NCBI RefSeq assembly: GCF_000970025.1 | Contig: NZ_CP009528.1 | Span: forward strand, 4,265,168 to 4,329,167 | Source of the DNA: Methanosarcina barkeri MS | GTDB lineage: Archaea > Halobacteriota > Methanosarcinia > Methanosarcinales > Methanosarcinaceae | Length of the DNA stretch: 64,000 nucleotides | Reading direction: 5' to 3' | Shown: piece by piece, positions 8,712-16,801 of the stretch | Layout: the number at the start of each line of letters is the position of its first letter | Numbering within the stretch: the first letter of the stretch is position 1 | Position numbers and translations under genes: made by a program | The notes under the pieces: generated by a model | The model's database searches: none | Told to the model about the DNA's origin: nothing | Seen by the model: only the letters and a program-made list of their open reading frames with translations

Positions 8712-9971
8712 ACCTTCTTACCCTAGAGAAAGAATAATCCATACTTCAGCCTGGCAGGGAGAAGGAAACTACAGTAGGAAGAATGTTTCCGGTTTGAAAG
8801 TTTCCGATTCAGGATGTTGCGGCATGGATGAAGATAAATGAGGAAGGAAAATATTTCCGGATCAGGACAGCTTTGACCTGGCACACAAAAACTTTATATA
8901 TCATAAAATGCTCATCGCCCCCTATCCGGAAGATGATCCCTCAGATAGAGGATAAAGTACCCTTTCAGCCATCTGGAGAAAACTGGCTTTTGAGTAACAG
9001 CATAATATTAAACAGTTATAAAGAAGCCTGATTCTTAAAAAATTAAAAACAGAAACTGAATAACCTGCCAGGAAAATAGCTTGCCTCTGTTTAAAAAAGA
9101 GTTGAAAAACGGCAAAAACCGAATCTGAATAAATCCCAGAGAACTAAAAGATTAGAGTTATGGGAGCTTTCACACAATTCTCATCGGAAGTAAGAAATTA
9201 GGGGATTTCTGAGGTGAATTGAACAGGAAATTCATTTCACTTGTGTGCTTTCAAAAATATACTTTATTTACCTCATTTTGCCTGATTTAAATCCACAATA
9301 AAAACAAATTAAATTGATAACCTCCACGCTCAAAATAAGAATCTCCATATCTTCACCCTCTGTAATAAAATCTTCCTGGAATGTAAAACAATCAACCAGT
9401 AAATTTTGATCTCGTTGATTAGATCAATAGGGAGAAAAAAACACTTCTTTTTAATAAAATCATTTGCAGAGAAAATTGAGAAGAGAATTATAAAATTATA
9501 GCAATTCAAAAATTAACATAGGTGAAGGTATATGCAATAAAATCTAACTGTGATCTGCAAGTGCATCCCGGAATACTAAAGGGAGTACACTTATCAGAAT
9601 TAACTGGAAAAAATCCTTTAGAGCCAGGAAATAGAGAATCGGAAATAGAAGAGATATGAACCTGGCGACTTAAAAACTTTCTGAAAAAAGCTTAAAAAAT
9701 GGGTAAAAACGGGAAGTAACTCAAAAGCTCTTTTCAGAAAGCTTGAAAAACGAGAGAACGGATTGAAATCCGGTTTCTGAATGATCAGTACACCACTCAA
9801 AGTTATCCAATCCCCCTCAATGGAAGGAATTCGATCTGGAGGTTTTTGAATTCTCTGACATTATATTCGAGAAGCGTTTGGTAAAAACGCTTAAAAACTT
9901 CAGGGAGATGTAACTTGCAGAGTCAACGATCTGAGCAATCCGAGACTCTTTTGCTAAATGGAGGTTAAAAT
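8712..9971 (+). promoter_or_regulatory. 1.26-kb region upstream of mtaCB with a structured leader
   Basis: No convincing gene lies here. TATA-like boxes are present near 8892-8900 (TTTATATAT) and weaker ones near 9490-9505. The last 300 bp are rich in inverted repeats (separate entry), suggesting a long structured 5' untranslated region ahead of mtaC, and the mtaC start has a good AATGGAGGT site. Long leaders are known for the mtaCB operons of Methanosarcina. Which TATA box is used cannot be decided from sequence. Confidence 0.5.
9677..9892 (+). promoter_or_regulatory. Tandem hairpins in the mtaCB leader
   Basis: Four inverted repeats follow each other. (1) A 17-bp stem with one mismatch: 9677-9693 pairs with 9725-9741 around a 31-nt loop. 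(2) CGGAT/ATCCG with a 4-nt loop near 9760. (3) GAATTC at 9827-9832 with GAATTC at 9848-9853. (4) A perfect 8-bp stem AAGCGTTT (9872-9879) / AAACGCTT (9885-9892) with a 5-nt loop, about 80 nt before the mtaC start codon. No known riboswitch consensus was recognised. A role in mRNA stability or translation control is inference. Confidence 0.55.
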
Positions 9972-10748
9972 ATGTTGGATTTGAAACTGGAAGACATCGA
10001 CGGCATATTAGTACGCTACAACGTCGCCCTCGAAAAGGAAATGACACCTGATGAAGCTGCAGAAGAGCTTTATCCCAAAGACGACCTCATCTATCCTGTT
10101 GCAAAAGCAATCTATGAAGGAGAAGAGGATGACGTAGTTGACGCACTCCAGGCTGCTATCGATGCAGGCAAGAAGCCAATCGACCTTATCGATGATGCCC
10201 TGATGGTAGGAATGGGAGTTGTAACCCAACTCTACGACGATGGTATCATTTTCCTCCCGAACGTTATGATGTCTGCTGATGCCATGCTGGCAGGTATCGA
10301 ATTCTGTAAGAGTCAGACCACCGAAGTTCCCGAGCCAAAGGGCAAGGTTGTCTGCCATGTTGCAGAAGGCGACGTCCATGACATCGGAAAGAACATTGTT
10401 GCTGCCCTTCTGAGAGCAAATGGCTACGAGGTAATTGACCTTGGAAGAGATGTTCCTGTAGACGAAGTAATCGCTGCAGTCGAAAAAGAAAAGCCAATAA
10501 TGCTCACAGGTACTGCTCTTATGACAACCACCATGTATGCATTCAAGGAAGTTAATGACAAGCTCCTTGAAAAGGGAATAAAACTCCCATTCGCATGTGG
10601 TGGCGGTGCTGTGAACCAGGATTTCGTGTCTCAGTATGAACTTGGGGTTTATGGTGAAGAAGCTGCAGACGCCCCTAAGATTGCTGACGCAATCGTTGCA
10701 GGTACCAAAGATATCACAGCATTAAGAGAGGAGTTCCACAAACACTGA
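9972..10748 (+). CDS. mtaC: Methanol corrinoid protein MtaC
   Basis: Corrinoid-carrying subunit of methanol methyltransferase: it accepts the methyl group from methanol with MtaB and hands it to coenzyme M with MtaA. The 258 residues comprise an N-terminal helical cap domain (about 1-120) and a B12-binding Rossmann domain (about 123-245). The base-off signature GDVHDIGKN places the lower-ligand histidine at residue 136, the position of the known axial His in the M. barkeri protein. ACGGGA glycine-rich corrinoid contacts are in the second half. TGGAGGT precedes the ATG. mtaB follows 13 bp after the stop, so the two are one operon behind a long structured leader. Confidence 0.97.
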   Translation: MLDLKLEDIDGILVRYNVALEKEMTPDEAAEELYPKDDLIYPVAKAIYEGEEDDVVDALQAAIDAGKKPIDLIDDALMVGMGVVTQLYDDGIIFLPNVMMSADAMLAGIEFCKSQTTEVPEPKGKVVCHVAEGDVHDIGKNIVAALLRANGYEVIDLGRDVPVDEVIAAVEKEKPIMLTGTALMTTTMYAFKEVNDKLLEKGIKLPFACGGGAVNQDFVSQYELGVYGEEAADAPKIADAIVAGTKDITALREEFHKH

Positions 10749-10761
10749 GGAGGGAGCAAAA

Positions 10762-12147
10762 ATGGTAAAAAAATACACTTCAATGGCTTACGCTAACGCA
10801 GATGAACTGATTTTCGGGCAATCAAAATTCCCTGTAAAAGCAGGGCTTGGCCTTGAGATTGGTGCCGGTTACACGACTCCCGAAATAAACTACGCCCCAA
10901 GGCCTGGAGCCGGCGTATCCAAAGAAAAGCTTATAAAAGAGTATGAAAGGATCACCACCGACGTTATGTCAAGGATGGTTCAAATAGGAGCACCCTCTAT
11001 TGTGCTTGAAACTGAACACGTCCAGCAGATGTCCAACAACCCTGAGTGGGGAGGAGCTGTTGCACATGCCCAGAAGACCATCATGGAAGAATATCATGAT
11101 GAATACGGTATAAAATGTGCACTCCGCCATACAATTGGAGATATCCGTGAGACCAGGGACTACCTAGATCTCAGAGGAGACAAGTACAGCACCTTTATGG
11201 AAGCCTTTGAAGAAGCTGCCAATAATGGTGCAGATATGCTTGCAGTTGAATCAATGGGTGGTAAGGAAATCTTTGACTATTCTATTCTGAGGAACGACAC
11301 TGCAGGCATCCTCTTCGGGATCGGTGTGCTCGGCAGTATGGACATGGAAATGGTCTGGAAGGACATTTCAGATGTTGCAAAGAAGACAGGAACTGTATCT
11401 TCAGGTGATACGGACTGTGCCCAGGCAAACACTGCAATGTTCATTGCAGGCGGTCTGCTTGACAAGAACCTTGCCCACACAACTGCAATTGTTGCAAGGG
11501 CAATCTCTGCAGCCAGGTCTCTCTGTGCATATGAAGCCGGTGCAGTCGGCCCCGGAAAGGACTGTGGTTACGAGAACAGCATCATAAAGGCCATTGCAGG
11601 TGTCCCGATTGCTCAGGAAGGTAAGACCTCAACCTGTGCTCACTCTGACCTGATGGGTAACATTGTTATGCAGTGCTGTGACCTCTGGTCCAACGAATCC
11701 GTTGAATACCACGGTGAATTCGGCGGTACAACTGTACAGTGCTGGTCCGAGACCCTTGCATACGACTGTTCCATGATGAACGTTGCCCTTAAGACCGGAA
11801 AAGCAAAGGATCTCAGAGACATTCTCGTGCTCTCGGACAAATACAGAGACCCACAGGGCTATGTGATTGCTTACGACAATGCCTACAGAGTAGCACAGGC
11901 AATCGCAAAAGATGGAGAGAACAACTACCTCCGTGCAAAGAACGCAGCAATCGAATGTTGCAACATCATCGAAGAAGGTACCAACTCCGGCAAACTCAGA
12001 CTTACAAGATTCGAAACCAATGCTCTTGCAAAAGTTAAGGCCGATCTCGAAGCCCTCACCGATGATGCTGACCAGTTCATGAGCGACAACCTGACCAAGT
12101 TCAAACAAGAAGTTGCCGTTTTCAGACCCGAAAACTATGGGCTCTAA
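10762..12147 (+). CDS. mtaB: Methanol:corrinoid methyltransferase MtaB
   Basis: Zinc-dependent subunit that activates methanol and methylates the Co(I) corrinoid of MtaC. Length (461 residues) matches the family. The zinc ligands of the M. barkeri enzyme (Glu164, Cys220, Cys269) are found one residue earlier as Glu163, Cys219 (in DTDCAQAN) and Cys268 (in GKDCGYEN), so the active site is complete. GAGGAGGGAGC is a strong ribosome binding site in the 13-bp gap after mtaC. A T-rich tract follows the stop codon. Standard genetic code, no in-frame amber pyrrolysine codon, as expected for the methanol enzyme. Confidence 0.97.
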   Translation: MVKKYTSMAYANADELIFGQSKFPVKAGLGLEIGAGYTTPEINYAPRPGAGVSKEKLIKEYERITTDVMSRMVQIGAPSIVLETEHVQQMSNNPEWGGAVAHAQKTIMEEYHDEYGIKCALRHTIGDIRETRDYLDLRGDKYSTFMEAFEEAANNGADMLAVESMGGKEIFDYSILRNDTAGILFGIGVLGSMDMEMVWKDISDVAKKTGTVSSGDTDCAQANTAMFIAGGLLDKNLAHTTAIVARAISAARSLCAYEAGAVGPGKDCGYENSIIKAIAGVPIAQEGKTSTCAHSDLMGNIVMQCCDLWSNESVEYHGEFGGTTVQCWSETLAYDCSMMNVALKTGKAKDLRDILVLSDKYRDPQGYVIAYDNAYRVAQAIAKDGENNYLRAKNAAIECCNIIEEGTNSGKLRLTRFETNALAKVKADLEALTDDADQFMSDNLTKFKQEVAVFRPENYGL

Positions 12148-12151
12148 GCCC

Positions 12152-12177
12152 TAAACTTCTTTTTTTAACTTTTTTAG
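12152..12177 (+). terminator. T-rich terminator after mtaB
   Basis: Two poly-T blocks separated by AAC lie within 30 bp of the mtaB stop and just before the next gene. They could end the mtaCB transcript, fully or partly. Prediction from composition. Confidence 0.4.
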
Positions 12178-12181
12178 AATT

Positions 12182-12784
12182 ATGGCTTCAGGTGAAACCA
12201 TGAGCGAAAACGTGGGAACTGCTACTGTAATAGTTGACAAGACTGCAAATGCTGCCCCTCTGGGCTTTACCGGCCTTGGCCTTGCCGCAGTTCTGTTAAG
12301 TCTGAGCTACATAGGGATATATCCTGTAGAATCAATGATCGTCTCCATGGCAATATTTCTGGGTGGGTTTGCCCAGGTGTTTGCAGGAATTATGTCCTGG
12401 AAAAAAGGAGATATTTTTGCAGGGACTGCATTCTCTGCTTTCGGTCTGTTCTGGTTCTCACTGGCGGGATTGCTTGTTATGCCTGCAATCGGCTGGGCTG
12501 AGGCTTCGTCCGGAACTGCTATGGCCGCTTATCTCTTTATCTGGGGCGTCTATACCTTTGTTATGCTGATCGTTACTATGAGAATAGGAGTCCGTGCCCT
12601 CCAATTTGTATTTGTTACATTATTTTTGTTATTTATGTTGCTTGCTGTTGTAAACGCAACCGGCAGTACAGGGTTGCTTATAGTGGCTGGCTATGTAGGA
12701 CTTGTTATGGGCCTTGGAGCTCTTTATACAGCTCTTGGCATGGTAATGAACGAAATTCACGGAAAAACTGTAATCCCACTCTAA
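12182..12784 (+). CDS. Acetate/succinate transporter family protein (GPR1/FUN34/YaaH)
   Basis: Membrane protein of the acetate-uptake family that includes bacterial SatP/YaaH and the Methanosarcina acetate permease. The 200-residue product has six predicted membrane spans and the family signature NAAPLGFTGLG (usually NPAPLG) before the first span. Either the ATG at 12182 or the one at 12200 may be the start; AGGTGA at 12190-12195 favours 12200 with short spacing. It lies 34 bp after mtaB in the same direction. Transport of acetate or another small carboxylate is likely from the family; why it sits with methanol genes is unclear. Confidence 0.85.
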   Translation: MASGETMSENVGTATVIVDKTANAAPLGFTGLGLAAVLLSLSYIGIYPVESMIVSMAIFLGGFAQVFAGIMSWKKGDIFAGTAFSAFGLFWFSLAGLLVMPAIGWAEASSGTAMAAYLFIWGVYTFVMLIVTMRIGVRALQFVFVTLFLLFMLLAVVNATGSTGLLIVAGYVGLVMGLGALYTALGMVMNEIHGKTVIPL

Positions 12785-13215
12785 TAGTAAAATAATCAGC
12801 AGTCATTGAGTAAAACCCTCGAGTACCTGATGAAAAGACCTGCACCAACCTCAATAAGTATATAAAATCCTAAAATTGCAGGAAAAACGGAAAAACAGCT
12901 AAAAACGACTCTTCAGGCAAGTACAGGTATTAAACCTGTGTTTACCAATCCTCCCAATATTATTGCACGAGTGACTAAACACTGTATTGTGACCGCGTTA
13001 TAAAGACACAGGCACTCGAGGGCCTATCCAATTTAAAGAAATAGTTTTCGTTTTGTTACCAAGCCTTTTCAAAAAAGACTTGAGCGAAAACCACAGCAAC
13101 ATTTGAATTTGAGTAACTTATTCCCGAACTCTATCGGCGTGATCGACCAGTGCATTGTGGCACAAACATTTTCAAAAAGGTTTGATTGGAATAAAAAGAC
13201 CCACTAGAAAAAAGA
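12785..13215. other. Intergenic region, no gene seen
   Basis: About 430 bp without a credible coding sequence. It has scattered short inverted motifs and an AAAAAGGTTTGAT sequence near 13174 whose complement also occurs in the structured intergenic block near 25.5 kb. No clear promoter was recognised. Confidence 0.4.
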
Positions 13216-14265
13216 TTGAAAAAGCTAATTAACGGTGAACTTCGAATGCAAGCGGATAAAAAGCTTGACAAAACCCACAATAAAATCCGCAATAGATCTT
13301 ATACAGAGCTTGCTTTGAGTTTGATACTGACACTTTTCAAACTGCTAGCCGGGATTTTGGGAAATAGTACTTTGCTTCTTGCCGATGCAGTTCGTTCCTT
13401 CTCTGAATTTATTGATGAGTGTATAAAACTCCTGGATTTTTCGATTGGAAGCAAGCCTGGAGACGAAAGCCACAACTACGGGCATGGAAAAATCACAACC
13501 CTCTGCATGGGAGCAGGGGCTTTTATTCTTCTTTTTGCAAGTTTTCATATGATTTCCCTGAATTCTGGGGAAATACTCATGTTTTTGCAGGGTAAAGAGC
13601 CCGAAACTCCTGAAATTATTGCACTTTATGCAGCAACCTCAGCCTTTATATTAAGAAATATTGTGGCTGTTCTGACAGAAAACCCTGAATTACAGACTAA
13701 AGAGGATTTTTCAAAAGCTCGTATACCTGTAAAAGACGTATCAATTATTTCAGTAAAACGCTTGTTAATAATCCCAATAAAAGAGGTATTAATATCCTGC
13801 TTTGTTATTTTAGGAATAGGATGCACATTTCTGCCTGGAAAAAACTTTAATATAGCTGATTCTTTCGCTGCGCTTCTTTTAAGCCTCTATCTCCTTGGAA
13901 ATTCAGGGAGACTTCTTTACAAAATTGTAAATGAACTGATAGAAGCCTCCCTTGATGAAGAAAATAACCTCAGAATCAAGGAGATTATAAACAAAACCGA
14001 AAACGTCACGGGTTCCGGAGAACTTAAAACTCGCAGGATAGGGAAAGGTATAGCAATCAATGCCATTGTTAATGTGAATAACTCCCTGAGTGTCCTGGAA
14101 GCTGCAGAGATAGCAAATCTCGTAGAAGAGAGGCTGAAAGCAGCTTTTACAGAAAATACATACGTACTGATAAAAATCGAGCCCGTCCCGGAAAGAAACC
14201 AGAATTTCAAAAACAGAGGTAGATCCTCTAACGAGAAGAAAGGGGAAAAGGCAAGTTTATTTTAA
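13216..14265 (+). CDS. Cation-diffusion-facilitator-like membrane protein with altered metal sites
   Basis: The 349-residue protein aligns with CDF transporters: first spans around NRSYTELALSLILTLFKLL, then GNSTLLLADAVRSFSEFID, HNYGHGKI after span 2, and ADSFAALLLSLYLL late. In typical members the transmembrane zinc site is formed by HxxxD or DxxxD pairs in spans 2 and 5. Here the span-2 region reads LADAVRSFSEF (Arg where His is usual) and the span-5 region reads IIPIKEVLISCF with no HxxxD. The C-terminal cytoplasmic domain is present, followed by a basic tail. It may have changed substrate or lost transport. The start is uncertain: TTG at 13216 opens the frame, ATG at 13246 is an alternative. 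Confidence 0.7.
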   Translation: MKKLINGELRMQADKKLDKTHNKIRNRSYTELALSLILTLFKLLAGILGNSTLLLADAVRSFSEFIDECIKLLDFSIGSKPGDESHNYGHGKITTLCMGAGAFILLFASFHMISLNSGEILMFLQGKEPETPEIIALYAATSAFILRNIVAVLTENPELQTKEDFSKARIPVKDVSIISVKRLLIIPIKEVLISCFVILGIGCTFLPGKNFNIADSFAALLLSLYLLGNSGRLLYKIVNELIEASLDEENNLRIKEIINKTENVTGSGELKTRRIGKGIAINAIVNVNNSLSVLEAAEIANLVEERLKAAFTENTYVLIKIEPVPERNQNFKNRGRSSNEKKGEKASLF

Positions 14266-14583
14266 CAAAATAAAAACGTAGAAATAATAAAATAATATGG
14301 TAATAATGGTGTCAACTACCAACAGCTAAAACAGTGGGCTTCATGCTTTGACTTTCGTGAAAAAACCAATATGAAAACCGAAAGATAAGAAAACAGCCCG
14401 TTTCTTTAATTCTAGCAGCTATCCATAGCTACTACAAGATTTAACAGATATCCAAGTTACGTATATGAGTCTAAATCGACACCTGATTTAGAGAGTTCTG
14501 AATCATATCACTTTCTAAAGAAAACTTAATTCCCCGAATTTAAAAATGGTCTGAATTAAAAGTAGTCTGAATTAAAAAATCGT
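14266..14583. other. Intergenic region, no gene seen
   Basis: About 320 bp, AT-rich, ending in the promoter of the hydantoinase-A-like gene. No RNA gene or repeat stands out beyond a short duplication of TCTGAATTAAAA near 14553-14577. Confidence 0.4.
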
Positions 14584-14628
14584 ATGGAAATCCCGGAAGT
14601 TATATATAACTCCCAAAAGAGGTTAAAA

Positions 14629-16650
14629 ATGCACTTTAGTCTTGGAATCGATGCAGGGGGCACTTATACTGATGCCGCTATCATTAGAGATTCAGATGGA
14701 TCTGTGATAGAATCCAGTAAAGCGCTAACTACATACCCCGATCCTCTCCCTGGAATGAAAAACGCTATTGATGCGCTGAACCCGGAGCATCTTAAAGATA
14801 TTAAACTGGTATCTGTATCTACAACCCTGTCTACAAATACCATTCTGGAAAGTACGGGGTTTCCGGTAGGGTTAATCATGGTAGGAGATTATATTATTCC
14901 TGAGAAACTTCCTACAGACTACTGGATAGCGGTTTCTGGTGGACATAACAGTGACGGAGAAGAACTGAAGGCTCTTGACCTTGACTCAGTAGAAGAATTT
15001 GCCCTCAAGGTAAAAGATAAGGTTTCGGCTTTTGCAGTTTCTTCATATTTCAGTAACCGTAACCCGGAACATGAGCTTGCTGTCAAAAAAGCTGTAAAGG
15101 AACTTACAGGTCACCCTGTGGTGTGCGGGCACGAACTTTCACAGGATCTTGGAGCCTATGAAAGGGCTATAACTGCATTTCTTAACGCCCAGTTAATTCC
15201 TATTACTCACAAGTTTATCCAAGCTATAGTTAAGGAGTTCGAAATCCGGGGTATAAACGCAAACCTGCTGATGCTGAAATGTGACGGATCGGTAGTGGGA
15301 ATAGAAGAAGCCCTGGAAAAGCCCATTGAGACAATATTTTCAGGGCCTGCCGCAAGCCTTGTTGGGGCATCTTATCTGAGCAGACTCGATACCTGCGCTA
15401 TGATCGATGTTGGCGGCACGAGCACGGATGTAGCCATGATGGAAAACGGGCTTCCCCAACTCAGCAATATGGGTGCCGTTGTCGGAGGCTGGCAAACCCG
15501 GGTAAAAGCAATTCGTATGGAGACCTCTGCAACGGGAGGAGACAGCCATATCTGGGTGAAAGGCGACAGAATTTATATAGGCCCTCGTCGGGTAATTCCA
15601 CTCTGCCGAGCTTCGGTCATATACCCCGGTTTCAGGGAAAAACTGAAATCGAACAGGGTTGCAAAAGGGTATCTCTGCGAAAGCATTCAGGTAACAAAAT
15701 TTTATGTCAGGACCGGCTTCAAACCTATCGAATTGAAGGCAGGAGAGAGGGAAATATACAAGCACATCGGAAATGAGCCTGTTTCCTTCGGTGACCTGCT
15801 CATAGCCCTGAAAAAACGTCCTTCCCCATCCATTCTGGACTCATTAGTCAAGAAAAGGTTAATCCAGGCAATAGGCTTTACGCCTACCGATGCCCTTCAT
15901 GTACTTGGAGAATATACCGAATGGGATGTAGAGGCTGCAACAATCGGAGCTTCCATGCTTGGGAGGATAGTTAAGCAGAGCCCAGAAACTTTCAGTGCGG
16001 AAGCAAAACACAAGGTTGCGCGAAATATTGCCGAAGATCTTATTGCCTATCTTATAGAAGGAATGCCTAGAAACGAGATTGACAGGGTTCTTCTCGGAAG
16101 GAACTATACCCGTTTTAGAGTTGAAATTCCTGTGGTGCTTCTAGGAGGACCTGTAAAAGCATATGTTGAGAATCTCAAAAACCTGATTAATGCTGACTTC
16201 ATAGTTCCAGAGTACGCTGATGTTGGCAATGCTGTCGGAGCTCTTGTCGGTAAAGGAATTAAAAGAGTAGAGATTCTTATAAAAACAAAAGTTATAAAAA
16301 CAAAAGTTATCAAGTCTCTTGAAGTTGAGGCTGAAAATATAGATAATGAGGCTCACGAGAAATGCACTGCAGAAGAGATCTTGCCGTATCAAACTAAAAA
16401 CGAGTTCATCGTCTTTTCCCCATCTGAAAGAAATAAATTTGAAAGCTATAGTGAAGCAGTTGAATTCGCAGAAAAACTTGGAAGACAGCTTGTTATGGAC
16501 TACATGGTGAGTGCAGGACTTCAAAAGGAGAATATAAAAATAGACGTAAGTCGGAAGCATCTAGCTCCGAGCGGCTGGACTGATGTGCCCCTGGAAACAA
16601 AACTTGTTTTCGTAGGAATAGGAATCCCAAAAACTACGATTACAGCTTGA
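14629..16650 (+). CDS. Hydantoinase A/oxoprolinase-family ASKHA protein, copy 1
   Basis: Member of the hydantoinase A/oxoprolinase ATPase family. An N-terminal domain starts with the phosphate loop IDAGGTYTDA, and the main ASKHA domain contains MIDVGGTSTDVA and later LLGGPVKAYVEN and GNAVGALVGKG nucleotide-binding motifs. The ATG at 14629 (after AGAGGTT) is preferred to 14584 because it aligns with the start of the neighbouring copy. The two copies are highly similar, but this one has an extra segment of about 35 residues near residue 545-580, including a 15-bp tandem duplication encoding KTKVIKTKVIK. True hydantoinases need a partner HyuB; none is seen. The substrate is unknown. Its place in the methanol cluster, between mtaCB and Msr regulators, suggests a one-carbon or corrinoid-related job. 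Confidence 0.72.
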   Translation: MHFSLGIDAGGTYTDAAIIRDSDGSVIESSKALTTYPDPLPGMKNAIDALNPEHLKDIKLVSVSTTLSTNTILESTGFPVGLIMVGDYIIPEKLPTDYWIAVSGGHNSDGEELKALDLDSVEEFALKVKDKVSAFAVSSYFSNRNPEHELAVKKAVKELTGHPVVCGHELSQDLGAYERAITAFLNAQLIPITHKFIQAIVKEFEIRGINANLLMLKCDGSVVGIEEALEKPIETIFSGPAASLVGASYLSRLDTCAMIDVGGTSTDVAMMENGLPQLSNMGAVVGGWQTRVKAIRMETSATGGDSHIWVKGDRIYIGPRRVIPLCRASVIYPGFREKLKSNRVAKGYLCESIQVTKFYVRTGFKPIELKAGEREIYKHIGNEPVSFGDLLIALKKRPSPSILDSLVKKRLIQAIGFTPTDALHVLGEYTEWDVEAATIGASMLGRIVKQSPETFSAEAKHKVARNIAEDLIAYLIEGMPRNEIDRVLLGRNYTRFRVEIPVVLLGGPVKAYVENLKNLINADFIVPEYADVGNAVGALVGKGIKRVEILIKTKVIKTKVIKSLEVEAENIDNEAHEKCTAEEILPYQTKNEFIVFSPSERNKFESYSEAVEFAEKLGRQLVMDYMVSAGLQKENIKIDVSRKHLAPSGWTDVPLETKLVFVGIGIPKTTITA

Positions 16651-16801
16651 TAGGATAAGGATAAATTAGTACATCCAGCCGATATTATAAACAGAAATAT
16701 ATATCTTGAGAATAATTTTATAAATCCGGATAAAAAAGATGTATACAGCTAAAAAAGGACCTTAATTGTGTAATATAAAGTAAAAATGGGGCTGTTTTGA
16801 C

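Noticed and set aside
8828-9031. 67-residue open frame upstream of mtaC
   Set aside because: No ribosome site, no recognisable domain, atypical composition, and it lies in the presumed leader. Probably chance.
9618-9800. 60-residue minus-strand frame in the mtaCB leader
   Set aside because: Falls across the hairpin region, is low in complexity and has no start signals or family.
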